DNA of 64,000 bases from positions 78,698,089-78,762,088 of the forward strand of contig NC_080177.1 of the NCBI RefSeq assembly GCF_950295315.1, read 5' to 3'. This DNA comes from Erinaceus europaeus. Taxonomy: Eukaryota; Chordata; Mammalia; Eulipotyphla; Erinaceidae. Below the pieces are notes generated by a model. It made no database searches. It was not told the origin of the DNA and was given only the letters and a program-made list of their open reading frames with translations. This document shows, one piece after another, positions 1-10,799 of the stretch (position 1 is its first letter; the number at the start of each line of letters is the position of its first letter). A program made the position numbers and the translations under genes.

Positions 1-90
1 TGGCCTCCACAAACAGTGGATTTATAGTGCAGGCACCGGGTCCCAGTGATGACTCTGGAGACAAAACAAAATAGTAATAGTAAATAAGCA
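1..90 (+). repeat. ERI-type SINE, long form, 3' module only
   Basis: The window opens inside a SINE. The conserved long-form 3' module is seen (GGCCTCCACAAACAGTGG, GTGCAGGCACC, then a degraded CTCTGGAGAC), followed by an A-rich tail. The tRNA head lies outside the window. Confidence 0.8.
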
Positions 91-96
91 CAGGGC

Positions 97-441
97 TGTT
101 GGTCTGCTTCTATGACCCCTTCTGTTTCGTTGGTTTAATCCCCCCTGCTTAACACTGTATTCTATTGACATAACACTGTTAACTAAGCACCACCCTGCCT
201 CCAGGGCATTGGTTTAATCCTCACTGTTTTGCAGGCTTTTTCCTTCTCCCCACCCCCTATCCTGCGTACATCCTCTTCAGACCTGACTCTTCCACCTCAG
301 GATCTATAAGGACAGGATTGTGATTAGAGAGAGCTTAGATTGCACTGCGCTCCACATGAATAAAGACTGAACTGCGTACCACTCAGCCGTGAGTCCTTGG
401 TCGTCCTTCTCTACCACCCGTGAAGCTAGCCCAGCCTGGCA
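97..441 (+). mobile_element. Endogenous retrovirus LTR (betaretrovirus/ERVK-like), 5' LTR of a truncated provirus
   Basis: A 345-bp segment begins TGTTGGTC and ends CTGGCA, that is TG...CA as in an LTR. It holds a TATA-like CTATAAGG (about 304-311) and a polyadenylation signal AATAAA at 359-364, followed about 75 bp later by the LTR end. A retroviral primer-binding site follows immediately, which fixes the orientation and makes this a 5' LTR rather than a solo LTR. No gag, pol or env reading frame follows, so the provirus is truncated to LTR plus leader. The left flank is the SINE tail at 1-90. Exact LTR borders are inferred, and the family name is not assigned. Confidence 0.7.
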
Positions 442-443
442 AA

Positions 444-462
444 TGGCACCCTGAACAGGGAC
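444..462 (+). other. Retroviral primer-binding site, tRNA-Lys type (degenerate)
   Basis: TGGCACCCTGAACAGGGAC starts three bases after the LTR end. It matches the lysine-tRNA primer-binding consensus (TGGCGCCCGAACAGGGAC) apart from one substitution and one inserted base. The position right after the LTR is what a proviral 5' end predicts. Confidence 0.75.
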
Positions 463-469
463 TGGCACA

Positions 470-857
470 GAGAATTGTTAATTAAGGGTGGAAGAGGATC
501 CTCTTAGGTACACATAGATTTCCTGCACTCACATTTGTACAACACTACTTGAGGTCCCACTGTACACACAACTCCATGCCAATGTCTTTCTTTTCTTCTC
601 CTGAGAGTATGATTTCAGCTGCTGGAATGAGCTACAAGTTAGCAATGAATAGGTTAAATATTGGCACTGTAGATTCCACTGTGAAACAGTCCAGAGATTC
701 CTGCTACAAACCACATAGATGACATTTTTGTCAGAAGAGTACACGCAATTAAAAACTCAACCCTCACACCATCACATAAACTTCCTAAAGGTGCTAAAAA
801 TAAAGTCCCAACTCACCCACCCCCCCAGCTCTCCATACAGTCAGTGATAAGGAGACT
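470..857. other. Unannotated stretch
   Basis: Possible short retroviral leader at the left, then sequence with no repeat, reading frame or motif I can support. Confidence 0.5.
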
Positions 858-871
858 TACATTTTATTTCT

Positions 872-1166
872 TTTTTTTTTTTTTTTAATTTTTTATTTAA
901 GAAAGGATTAGTGAACAAAAGCATAAGGTAGGAGGGGTACAACTCCACACAATTCCCACCACCCAATCCCCATAACCCACCCCCTCCCATGATAGCCTTC
1001 CCATTCTCTAGCCCTCTGGGAGCATGGACCCAGGGTCGTTGAGGGTTGCAGAAGGTAGAGGGTCTGGCTTCTGTAATTGCTTCCCCGCTGAACATGGGCG
1101 TTGACTGGTCGGTCCATACTCCCAGTCTGCCTCTCTCTTTCCCTAGTAAGGTGTGTCTCTGGGGAA
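872..1166 (-). mobile_element. LX (L1-like 3' UTR) retroposon, 5'-truncated
   Basis: A poly-T run starts the element on the plus strand, so its 3' end is at the low coordinate. The body matches the LX 3' UTR in reverse, for example GGGGTACAACTCCACACAA and the complement of the CCATACTCCCAG block. It is bounded by a perfect 14-bp target duplication TACATTTTATTTCT at 858-871 and 1167-1180. Length is 295 bp. There is no coding sequence. This duplication defines the element ends well. Confidence 0.85.
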
Positions 1167-1180
1167 TACATTTTATTTCT

Positions 1181-2198
1181 AATTTTAACATACAACTTAA
1201 AAAAAAATCTCTGAGCAACTGCCTACCACTGTAAATGCATCTCGACATCATTAATAACAATATCAGAGCCAGAAACTATAATGAGACTGTAAACTTAACA
1301 GCTATAGTTAAGAAATGAGTGGCACTTTAATAGCCTGGAGAAGTGCTTGAAAGCATCTCACTGCTGCTCAGTTTCTGTGCTGTCTGCCTGGAGTAATATC
1401 GTTCTTTACACAAGTGAAAGTCACTTCTGATACCCGAGGACCCTAATCAGAGCCACATTTAAACATTAGACTTGCAGTTAAAAAATCCCCCTGGAATGAA
1501 TTTTAGCAAATTCTTCTACGTGTTCATTCCCACTTGCCTACTCACTGGTTTCCTATTGGGGGTGACGGGAGGAAGAGTAGCAACAGGACTGGAGATCTAA
1601 TAACATTAAGTACAGAGGCAGACGCCTAAATAATGTCAAGGATTCCCTCAAATTGAAAACTTAAGACTCCAAGAGGAAATGTCAGAACTGCAGGGAGACT
1701 ACCGGGGAGTGGGTCAGGAACGTTGCATGGGCTCCTCCTACTTCTGGGCATGATTGCACATCTTAAATTCCATATTGCAGAATCAAGGGTAAGCTTTACG
1801 TGCATGTGGATTCATGTTAAATCACACACCCCCAAAGGTGGGGTGTAAAGTGTCTTAAGCAGTCTACAAGGCATTGGTCTTAGTGATTACAAAAGTAGTT
1901 CAGGGCCCAGAGTGGCTAAATATTCCTATCTGAATCTTACCAGAAAGTCCACCCATTCGTGGCTTGAGTCTCCAACACTTTCAAGTGATGAACACAAAAA
2001 GTCACTGGTGCTGGCGGTGGGCTTTAGCCTCCAAAGGATTCATTTGAGCCAAAGCTCACATCATGGACAGAGAGGATCATGATGCATCCTCAACTGGTCT
2101 TCTTCCCAGTCCTCTCTCAGCTCCCTTCCCCACTTAATTCTTTTCTCCTTTTTCTGACTTCCTTCAAGTACAACCCTCCCAGCTGTGCCTGCTAAGAC
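1181..2198. other. Unique sequence, no feature seen
   Basis: About 1 kb without a recognisable repeat, exon or RNA gene. Confidence 0.5.
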
Positions 2199-2244
2199 AG
2201 AGAGACAGACAGACAGACACACACACACACACACACACACACAC
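2199..2244. repeat. (GACA)n/(AC)n microsatellite
   Basis: GACAGACAGACAG runs into an uninterrupted AC tract ending at about 2244. Open frames here (Thr-His repeats) are by-products of the repeat. Confidence 0.95.
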
Positions 2245-2748
2245 CCAGCCATTCCCATAAAGTCTCCGGCATTTGGGTCCCATTCACGAGACAGTCTCTC
2301 CACAGTCTGCCCTGAGTTTAGTCCCGCTCTTTGCAAAGGACACTGCCTCCATGCAGCTCTCCTGGGGGAGGACACTCATACCCCCATGCTCCAACTGACA
2401 CGGCACCAGAGGCCAGAGCATTCTCTTCATTCTTATATATGTTCTTTCCCCCTGGCCATCCACCCGCAATCTATTTAGAAACATAAACCTAGAGGAGGAA
2501 AAAAAGAGAGGATGTCAAGTGGCTACGGAGACAAGACTGTCCTGGGAAAGATGAATGAGTAGATCCTGAGGCAGGAGCCACAGGAACCTGCCCAGCACCC
2601 AGCCGAGCCTGCTGCTACGCACCTTGGCCTTGGTCCTCAACCACCCTCTGAGCCACGCGCCCTCGTCATCTAAGTCCTTCTCATCATTCCTACCCAGCCT
2701 GCCCCTGTGTTCAACACACTGAATGTCACTGTAGAAAAGTCCTACAGA

Positions 2749-2962
2749 AGAGACCAGGTGGTAGCACACCTGGTTAAGCGCTCACATTACAGTGCACAAG
2801 GACCCGGGTTCAAGCCCCCCATCTCCCCTTGCAGGTGGAAAGCTTCACGAGTGGTGAAGCAGGGCTGCAGGGTCTCTCTGTCTCTCTCACTTTCTGTCTT
2901 CCCATTTCCTCTCAATTTCAGAGTGTCTCTATCCAATAAATAGATAAAGATAATGGAAAATT
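2749..2962 (+). repeat. ERI-type SINE, short form
   Basis: Head CCAGGTGGTAGCACACCTGG with box-B-like GGGTTCAAGCCCC, then GAAGCAGGGCTGCAGG, a TC-rich stretch and CTATCCAATAAATAGATAAAG tail. Confidence 0.9.
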
Positions 2963-2964
2963 TT

Positions 2965-3122
2965 TTAAATTTTTTTAAAGATGTTATTTATTTATTAATG
3001 AGAAAGACAGGAGGAGAGAGAAAGTACCAGGCATCACTCTGGCACATGTGCTGCCGGGGATCGAACTGAGGACCTCATGCTTGAGAGTCCAAAGCTTTAC
3101 CACTGCGCCGCCTCCCGGACCA
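2965..3122 (-). repeat. tRNA-headed SINE, form c
   Basis: The reverse complement shows the GTGGCGCAGTGG head, a GATCCCCGGCAGCACATG block and a purine-rich complement of the TC stretch ending in AATAAATAAATAA. It abuts the short-form SINE on its left. Confidence 0.85.
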
Positions 3123-3261
3123 CAAAAAAATTTTTTTTGAAGAAAGTATCTACAGAAATGCCACTCTAGGTTCTGGACACCTTGACTTCCACCAGCTATC
3201 ACATTAGTAACACATATCTCTGACCATAGTTTACTTATTATTATTATTATTGCTTCTTTTA

Positions 3262-3482
3262 AATTTTTTTTGATATTCTCTTTATTTATTTATTGGATAG
3301 AGGCCATCAGAAATGGGGAAGAACGGGGGTGATAAAGAGGGAGAGAGACACTGCAGCCCTGCTTCACCACTCATGACGCTTTCCCACTGCAGGTGGGGAG
3401 GGGGGGTTGGGGAGGCTTGAACCTGGGTCTTTGCCCGTTATAACACATGCATTCAACCAGGTGTGCCACCACCACCTGGTTC
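3262..3482 (-). repeat. ERI-type SINE, short form
   Basis: Tail TTTATTTATTTATTGGATAGAG at low coordinate, body with CTGCAGCCCTGCTTCACCAC, head complement CCAGGTGTGCCACCACCACC. A G-rich expansion lies near 3397-3412. Confidence 0.9.
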
Positions 3483-3542
3483 CTTATTGTTGTTTTAATT
3501 TATTAAAGATCATACAACATTATAGCTGCTTTACTTAGATGA

Positions 3543-3835
3543 GTTTCTTTTTTTAAGATGTATTTATTTATTAGTCATTTAAAAAATCACAACATAATAG
3601 GGGTATGATTCCACACTATTTCCACCACAAGAGTTTTGAGTCCCCACTCCCCGCCAGCAGAAACTACAATAGTTCTCCCAAGGCGACAGATAATGACCAT
3701 AGTTTTTGAATCAAAAGTCCTTCTTGCCTGCTTTCTGACTTGATGGGCTGGGTAGGTTGGGAAGCAGTAGAGCATGATGGAGAGTATGTATTTATTTGGT
3801 CGGTCTGACCTACTGGGTGGCCTCTCCAAATTCTA
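3543..3835 (-). mobile_element. Degenerate LX/L1-like 3' UTR fragment
   Basis: AATAGGGGTATGATTCCACAC followed by TTCCACCACAAGAG resembles the antisense 3' end of LX copies (AGGGGTACAACTCCACACAA, TTCCCACCACC). The rest diverges, so the inner border is uncertain. Confidence 0.4.
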
Positions 3836-3839
3836 AAGC

Positions 3840-4895
3840 GTGTGAATCACCCGGTTACTTTGCAAAGATGACGGGTCCTGATTCAGGGGACAGAACATGG
3901 AATCCATAGTTCTGCTCTCAGAACGAGCTCCCACGGTGACACCAAGCCACTGGTCCATGGGCCACACTACTGAGTAGTCAGACTCCATGCTGCTTACATG
4001 ACAAAGGGGGCACATCTGGGGCCCCCAGACATAACATCAAGTCATCGCTAACAGGAAAGCTTCCTCTTATCCCAGGGACAACGTGGTTTAGTTAGCTAGA
4101 TGATGGAAAGAAATCGCATCCTTAGCTGGGTATACATTGACGTGATGTCTAAATTCTAAAACCTTGCCATCTGATATAAAATATGAAGCAAGAATATACC
4201 AATTAAAATGATCCTTTCTTTAAAAATTCTACTTTTGAAGGCCAATTTATAACTTGCTTTAGGAACTGCTAAATGCCTAATTAAAAGTGATTTCTGTGGC
4301 ATTTTCAGTTTTTTTTTCCCCTTTGAAATTTTAGAGACTGAGGTTGATTACTTTCACAAAGGGGGTAGGCATTTTATAGATTTGGATTCTTATTTATTCT
4401 TAGCATTCCCAGAATAAAGTGAAAATTACATCTAAACACCCTTGACTCTGAGGGATATGCTTTTAAAGCAAGAAAATTAGACTCTGCAAAGCACTTGTCT
4501 CTTCAGAGGCTTCATGATTAGCTGGAACGGCAGTAAGAATTCCAAACGGCTATAAGCACAGGACATTAAAAATGCAACTTATGGAATGAGCTATCTGTTC
4601 ATTAACTGGCACTTGAATCAAGTATATACATAAATATTATAGACTACTAGTAGCTAGTAAGATAAGAAAGTCAACGCATGGATTTATACATATACTTAAG
4701 ATGTATTGGGTAAGGAAATCAGACTGGTTTACACTGGGCATAGTTTGATCCTTTTATGACATGATCCATCTTTGAAAAAAATATAATATGAGATAGAGTC
4801 ACAAACTGTAAAGGAGTAATAATAGGTGTTCTAAGTAGTGCTACAGGAGATTTTAGCTTCTTTTTCTTTCTAAAGTGAACAGTTCATTTATTTAA
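3840..4895. other. Unique AT-rich sequence
   Basis: About 1 kb with no repeat, exon or RNA gene that I can support. Confidence 0.5.
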
Positions 4896-4904
4896 TTTTT
4901 TTAC

Positions 4905-5112
4905 TGCCAGCAGGTTTATTACTGGACATCAGTGTCTACAACCATTTTTTCCCTTTTCTTTTTATTCCTTTCTTTTATTTGATATAACAGAGAGAAACTG
5001 AGAGCAAAGAAAGGGAGAGAGAGAAGTGTCGCCCTTGCAGATGGGGACTGGGGCCTTGAACCAGGGTCCTCATGCAGAGTAATGTGTAGATGCACCCATA
5101 CTTGGCACCCTG
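4905..5112 (-). repeat. ERI-type SINE, long form, diverged
   Basis: The complement of the 3' module (ACTGCCAGCAGGTTTATTACTGG) lies at the low end, followed by the GATATAACAGAGAGAAACTGAG and CCCTTGCAGATGGGGACTGG blocks in reverse. The head is short and diverged. Confidence 0.65.
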
Positions 5113-5239
5113 AATAGTTGATATAAGAATCTGATTTATCCTTGGCCCAGACTAAGCCAAGGGCCACTTCCACATACTACTAGAATAAACACTAAAACTG
5201 CAAGCTGCAACTACTAACATTATTGTTACATGTATGGAT

Positions 5240-6170
5240 ATTTTTCCTTTTTTTTGATTTGTGATTACAAATGGGTTACAAGACTGTAAGATGACAGTGT
5301 ATAGTTCCACACCACACCCACCACCAAAGCTCTGTGTCCCCACCCTCCCACAGCCCAAAGAGAACCTCCATAGTTCTTTTTTTTGGGGGGGGGGGCATGG
5401 CAAGTATTGTCTTTTTAAAAAATATTTATTGATTGATTCCTTTTTGTTGTAGTTATTATTGTTGTTGTTGATGCCATTCATTGTTGGATAGGACAGAGAG
5501 AAGTGGAGAGAGGAGGGGAAGACAGAGACGGGGAGAGAAAGACAGACACCTGCAGACCTGCTTCACCGCCTGTGAAGCGACTCCCCTGCAGGTGGGGAGC
5601 CGGGGGCTCAAACTGGGATCTTTACGCCGGATCCTTGCGCTTTGCGCCACATGCGTGTTGCCCGCTGCGCCACCACCCAGCTCCCAACCTCCATAGTTCT
5701 TCTTCCTCCCCCTTCCCCTTCTCTTTCTCCTCTTCTTCCTTTTCCTCCTCTTTCTTATTCTTAAGTTATGTGTATCACTTCTATAGATCCCATATATAAG
5801 TGAAAGCCTCGGGTAGGTAGTTGTCTTTCATAACTTTACTTATTTTGTTAAGCATACCCACCCCTCCCCACTTGCATCCATTTTGTCCCAAGGAACACAA
5901 CTGCATCTTTTTGACTGCAGAGTTGTATTCCATGGAGTACATACACTGTAAGTCCTCTAGCCAGTCATCGGGTGATGGGCATTTAGGCGGCTTCCAACCT
6001 CCGGCTACTGTAAATAATGCAGCTCTGAACATAGCAGTGTGCATGGCCCTTCAATTTAGTGTTTCAGTGTCCACTGGATAAATGTGTTACGAGTTGTATT
6101 GCTGGGTCATAAGGTAATTCCATTTTTGTTTAAGGACTCTCCATACAGTCTTCCTAAGGGGCTGCACCAG
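5240..6170 (-). pseudogene. L1 ORF2 C-terminal remnant and 3' UTR, split by a SINE
   Basis: Read on the minus strand, 5821-6044 encodes a peptide with AALFTVAGGWKPPKCPSPDDW and MYSMEYNSAVKK. These are the C-terminal end of L1 ORF2p (compare the IAK-W-QPKCP-DW...YTMEYYSA pattern). The 3' UTR continues to about 5240. A long-form SINE at 5379-5685 interrupts it with a perfect 16-bp target duplication, so the L1 is older than the SINE. Only the last part of ORF2 survives and nothing is likely to be expressed. Confidence 0.8.
5379..5685 (-). repeat. ERI-type SINE, long form, inserted in L1
   Basis: Perfect 16-bp target duplication AACCTCCATAGTTCTT at 5363-5378 and 5686-5701. Reverse-complement body has CAGACCTGCTTCACCGCC, GCGACTCCCCTGCAGGTGGG and a TTGTTGTTGTTGATG linker. 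The 3' end is an unusual T-run plus G10. Confidence 0.95.
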
Positions 6171-6179
6171 TTGTCACAT

Positions 6180-6912
6180 GTACGGATACTGTAGTAATAG
6201 TGAAAGACCAGAATACCATGTTCATTGACATTGGAATAACCCCAGGTGCCCCAGAGGTGAAGGGTCATCCAGAGAGGCAAATCAGCTGCTGGGAAGGCAG
6301 GGACAGGAGAGAATGATTTGCCAGTCAGAGACACAGATCTGCTCAAGCAGCAAGCACAATGGCAGGGCGACAGAGAGAGGCTCCACCCAAACTGAGCTCA
6401 GTGTCCGGGCAGCACACTCCTGACTGATGGTGGGTGTATGTATATACGACGGAGCATATGGAGAGACCCAGACTGAGACACTCTCTGGCCTCACCTGTAG
6501 CCAAGAAGCCTTTTTTAGCAAGAACTTCTAGGAGAAGTGACCCCACTCTCTTTCTTGAATGGAAACTTCCAGTAGCCCTCTACAGACATCAGTCTCCTTT
6601 GCCAGAGACACCGTGATTATCACCCTTCCTTCATCCTCCTTTGACTGTGAGATGGTTTCTATACTTGTATGGTGTTCATGGGAACCACTTTTCTATACCC
6701 CCAAGTAAAGCAAACTGTATCAAGAGCCCTAATGCGCTCTGTCTGTCACACAGATCTAGGGACGCAGAGGGGGCAAGGAAGAAGACGGTGGTTTGGTGGA
6801 GAGTGAGGTGTGCTGACATCTATCTTGGGGTAGTATGGAAATGTACCCCTGTGATCAAAACAATCTTGCAAGCTAACACTTCCTCAGTGAGGTGATTAAA
6901 GGAAGTTAGTGT
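6180..6912. other. Unique sequence
   Basis: About 730 bp with short open frames on both strands but no recognisable protein or repeat. Confidence 0.5.
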
Positions 6913-7087
6913 AGCTGGGGAGATAGCATAATGGTTATGCAAACAGCTTCCCTGTCTGAGGCTCTGAAAGGTCCCAGGTTCAACCCCCAGCACTACCATG
7001 GGCCAGAGCTGAGCAGTGCTCTGATTTCTTGCTTGTATCTCTCTGTATCTCTTCCTCTCTCATTGAAATAATAAAGTAAATCAAATA
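6913..7087 (+). repeat. tRNA-headed SINE, form d
   Basis: Head GCTGGGGAGATAGCATAATGG, box-B-like GGTTCAACCCCCAGC, then GAGCAGTGCTCTGATTTC, a TC-rich stretch and AATAATAAAGTAAA tail. Confidence 0.85.
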
Positions 7088-7089
7088 TT

Positions 7090-7284
7090 TGGGTCTGTGT
7101 GGTGGCACACCTGGTTAACGAACAGGTTACCATGTACAAGGATCTGCCAGGGATTCAAGTCCTGGTCCCAAGCTGTAGGGGGAGAGCTTCACAAGCAGTA
7201 AAGCAGTGCTGCAGATGTCTCTGTGTCTCTCTAACCCCTTCTCTCTCAATTTCTCTCTGTCCTATCTAAATAAATTTTTTAGAA
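7090..7284 (+). repeat. ERI-type SINE, short form
   Basis: TGTGGTGGCACACCTGGTTAA head, GATTCAAGTCCTGG box-B-like block, TC stretch and CTATCTAAATAAATTTT tail. Confidence 0.88.
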
Positions 7285-7293
7285 GTTAAAAAA

Positions 7294-7635
7294 TCTGGGG
7301 GGTTGGCAGCGTGTTAAGCACACAGGGTGCAAAACACAAGGACTGGCATAAGGATCCTGGTTCAAGCCCCCGACTCCCCACCTGCAGGGGAGTCACTTCA
7401 CAGGCGGTGAAGCAGGTCTGCAGGTGTCTATCTTTCTCTCCTTCTCTCTGTCTTCCCCATCTCTCTTGATTTCTCTCTGTCCTATCCAGCAACAACAACA
7501 GCAACAATGATAACAATAATAACAACAACAATAAACAACAAGGGCAACATAAGGGGAAAAATAGCCTCCAGGAGCAGTGGATTCGTAATGCAGGCATCGA
7601 AACCCAGCAATAACCCTGGGGGCAAAAAAATGTAT
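7294..7635 (+). repeat. ERI-type SINE, long form
   Basis: Full arrangement is seen: tRNA head, GCAGGGGAGTCACTTCACAG, TC stretch, CAACAACAACAGCAACAATG linker, then the 3' module from GCCTCCAGGAGCAGTGG to AACCCTGGGGGCAAAAA. Confidence 0.95.
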
Positions 7636-7699
7636 ATGTATAAAAAAAGGAGAGAAAAGCCTCTTTAAAACATTAAGTGCAGTTGGGTTGAGTTGTAAA

Positions 7700-8045
7700 G
7701 TGAAAACTGCCTACATATCTTGAATGGAGCTTGAGGGAATCATGTTGAGATAAGTCAGAAAGAGAAGGATGAAAATGGAATGATCCCACTTATAGACAGA
7801 AGTTGAAAAGTAAGAACAGAAGGGAAAACACAAAGCAGAACTTGGACTGGAGTTGGTGTATTGCACCAAAGTCAAAGACTCTGGGATGGGGGAGAGGGCT
7901 CAGGTCCTGGAACAGGATGGTAGAGAAGGACCCAGGTGGAGGGTTAGAGTGTTACGTGGAAAACTGAGGAATGTGACAGGTGTACCAACTACTGCATTTT
8001 ACTGTCGCCTGTAAACCATTCCTCCCTTCAACAAAGAAAAGGATC
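7700..8045 (+). mobile_element. L1 3' UTR, 5'-truncated
   Basis: The block GGACTGGAGTTGGTGTATTGC followed by ACCAAAGTCAAAGACTCTGG recurs at 30,150-30,200, 57,490-57,530 and 59,915-59,960, in the first case directly behind L1 ORF2 sequence. Ends near AACAAAGAAAA. Non-coding. Confidence 0.75.
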
Positions 8046-8049
8046 CACT

Positions 8050-8612
8050 TAAAGGCGGTGGCATGCTGAGATGACCCCTGATATGAAACAATCACCATCG
8101 TTCTCAGCAGCACACAGAAACGCAAACGCTAAGGAGCCCTTGGTTCACGGAGAGGACTGACGGCACCACCCTGTCTCTAACCTTGGTTCTTGCCAGACCT
8201 TAATGAGAAAATCGGGCGGGTCTGAGATTTGCCGCCCCACCAAGCTACATTCTCATGAGCATGCAAGCATCGCTATGGCAACTGTGGCGCTGAGTTCTGC
8301 AGGTTTGTGGAATGTGCTTTTAACTCTCTCACTGTGGTGGTCTGCAAGGTGGCGGGGCAGACCCGCTGATGAGTAACTGGGGCTCATGTCAGAGGGTCTT
8401 AACCCAGGCTCCACGGACCAAATAGCTGTAGGCCTATACATTTCCCTAGAAACTAAATGTCAAAGGTTATAGATTTCTATATATGCATTTGTGGGCATCC
8501 AAACTCATGCTTCTAGCAGATTCTCAAAGTGCAAAGTACCCTAGAAAAATTTAAATGCTTTGTACTATTAATTTGAGCACACATGATTACACAAGATCAC
8601 ATGGAGCAGAAA
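8050..8612. other. Unique sequence
   Basis: Relatively GC-richer 560 bp without a confident element. Contains TCTTAACCCAGGCTCCACGG near 8397, which may be an old transposon relic. Confidence 0.4.
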
Positions 8613-8614
8613 AG

Positions 8615-8908
8615 CAAAAACAGGGACTGGGCACTGGTGCACCTGGCAGAGTGCACACATTACCATGCACAAGGGACCTGGGTTTGAGCCCTCAGTCCCC
8701 ATCTGCAGGAGGACAGCTTCCGGAGAGGCGGAGCAGTGCTGCAGGTGTCTCTGTTTCTTCTTCCTATCTGTCTCTACATCGTTTCTCAGTTTCTCTCTAC
8801 TTCTCTCCAAAGAAAGAAAGGGGGGCAGGGATGGCCTTGGGGAGCCAAGGATTCATAGTCCTATAGTGCCGGCAGCCAGTCCCAGCAATAACACTGATGG
8901 AAAACTTA
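8615..8908 (+). repeat. ERI-type SINE, long form without CAA linker
   Basis: CTGGGCACTGGTGCACCTGG head, GAGCAGTGCTGCAGGTGTC, TC stretch, then the 3' module GCCTTGGGGAGCCAAGG...CAGCAATAACACTG. Confidence 0.85.
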
Positions 8909-9120
8909 CAAGCACTAAAGGACAAAAAGTATTATCGTAATACCTGATGCAAATCTGGCCACTCCCCACTCCCTTAGTAGCTTGTCTCTGGTTTAGGGGG
9001 AAAAACACCCCAATAACAGATACAGTGTAAGGGCTCTTCAATACTTTAAAGGAAAATGCTCCGTGCCATTGCTACATCTAGATTGCTTTTATCTTGCTTC
9101 TTTCAAGCTTCTTCTTTCTT

Positions 9121-9322
9121 TTTGAATATTTTTATTTATTTATTTATTGTTGGCTAGAGACAGAGAGAAATTGAGAGGGAACGGGGAACTAGAGAGGGAG
9201 AGAGACATGCAGCCACTCATGAAGCTTTCCCTTTGTAGGTGGAGACCACGAAATTGAACCCGGGTACGTGAACAGTGTAACTAATGTGTGCACTTACCCA
9301 GATGTGCCACCACTGGGCCCTT
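9121..9322 (-). repeat. ERI-type SINE, short form
   Basis: TTTATTTATTTATTGTTGG tail complement, GAGAGAAATTGAGAGG, and the head complement CAGATGTGCCACCACTGGGCCC. Confidence 0.9.
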
Positions 9323-9329
9323 CAAGCAT

Positions 9330-9880
9330 CTCCTTTGCTTGCTTCTCAAATGTCAACCTACATCCCAGTGCTAGTCCTAGAGGCCTGGCCTGTGCTCCAA
9401 GGGTTAACATGTTTCACAAACCTCCCAGCTCACGCCACTGTGGGAGGAGTAAAACTAACCTAGTGCAACACTATTTCTCATTGCAACCCCCGGCCCCCCA
9501 GAGGCAACCACTCTTCTTCCAGGCTTTCCTGACACTGTGAATTATTCTTCTTGATGCTAGACTGCTGATGTTACTCTGTCTTAGCTCTTTCTGAGACATC
9601 ACAGGGCCAGCCCTTAAGGTCATACTTTGGAAGGGAAAGATTTATTCTGCTAGTATGACTAGCACTGTCATTTTTACATGCCACACATAACAAGATATTT
9701 TTCCTATATCTATTTGCAAAAAATGCATACTGTTATCTGTTACATATAGGAAACTTCTTCCTAGCTAACAAGCCCACCTGCTTTTGCAATGACTCAGCTA
9801 AAGTTCCCTAAACACACTAGTCTCTAGGGATGACCACATGACATTGCCCATGAGACATAAGTGGAGGTCTGATGATCATT
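9330..9880. other. Unique sequence
   Basis: About 550 bp with no repeat or exon recognised. Confidence 0.5.
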
Positions 9881-9892
9881 AAAAGTGCTACT

Positions 9893-10158
9893 CGGGCGGT
9901 AGCACAGCGGGTCAAGCGCACGTGGCACAAAGTGCAAGGATCGGCGTGAGGATCCCTGTTCAAGCCCCAGGCTCCCCACCTGCAGGGGAGTCGCTTCACA
10001 GGCGGTGAAGCAGGTCTGCAGGTGTCTGTCTTTCTCTCCCCCTCTCTGTCTTCCCCTCCTCTCTCCATTTCTCTCTGTCCTATCCAACAGCGATATCAAC
10101 TACAACAATAAAACAACAAGGACAACAAAAGGACAACAATTAAAAAAAAATAAAACAA
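9893..10158 (+). repeat. ERI-type SINE, long form lacking the 3' module
   Basis: GGCGGTAGCACAGCGGGTCAA head, GGAGTCGCTTCACAGGCGG block, TC stretch and a CAACAATAAAACAACAAGG tail. Target duplication AAAAGTGCTACT / AAAAGTGGTACT at 9881-9892 and 10159-10170 (one mismatch) shows that the copy truly ends in the CAA/A-rich tail without the 3' module. Confidence 0.9.
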
Positions 10159-10321
10159 AAAAGTGGTACTCTTCCTCCCTGTGTCTTCCTCCTCCTTACT
10201 GTCTGGGCTTGATATCTAGAACTGCCACCTTGAACTCATGTGGGAAAGGAGAGAAGAAGTCCTAAGATTTAGATTTTACATCTTTAAAAGCTCCTCGATA
10301 AGAAAGTGATTATCTACTACT

Positions 10322-10516
10322 TAAAAAAATATTCATTTATTTGGCGTAGGGAGAGAAGTTGAGAGGGAAGAGGGTATAGGGTAGGGGAAAGAGAGGCACC
10401 TGCAGCACTGCTTCATTGCTCATGAAGTTTTCCTACTGCGGGGGGGGGGATTGAACCCTGGGACTTGCACCTGTATAAGGTGTGTGCTCAGTTAGCTCAC
10501 CACTGCCTGGCCCTGA
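10322..10516 (-). repeat. ERI-type SINE, short form
   Basis: A-rich/TTTATTT tail at left, GCACCTGCAGCACTGCTTC and head complement CACCACTGCCTGGCCC. Contains a G10 run at about 10440. Confidence 0.85.
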
Positions 10517-10597
10517 GAGCTGCTACTTTCTATGTTCCTTAGTGGGGGTGGGATGGTGGGAGAGACATGATTCACTCAAATCATTGTTAGTTTTCTC

Positions 10598-10757
10598 TTT
10601 TTAAAAATATTTTATTTTAAAGAGGACAAAAAAGTAAAAGACACAGAAAGACCAGGGCACTGCTCCTCCCTGGTTATGGTGGTGCTGGGGATCGGACCCT
10701 CGGAGCCTCAGGCACGAAAGTCTTTTCAATAAGCAGAATGCTATCTCTCCACCTCAG
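10598..10757 (-). repeat. tRNA-headed SINE, form d
   Basis: Reverse complement carries AGTGCCCTGGTC..., GATCCCCAGCACC and the GAGATAGCATTCTGC head. Confidence 0.7.
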
Positions 10758-10799
10758 TGGCGTTTTCTCTCTCATCCTTTCAGCCACAATCATGAACAA

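Noticed and set aside
2185..2478. Thr-His repeat protein
   Set aside because: Driven by the AC microsatellite. The same applies near 13,680, 15,680, 18,990, 22,690 and 55,830.
8390..8450. TCTTAACCCAGGCTCCACGG as a named DNA transposon
   Set aside because: It resembles a common old mammalian repeat start, but the following bases do not hold up, so no family was assigned.
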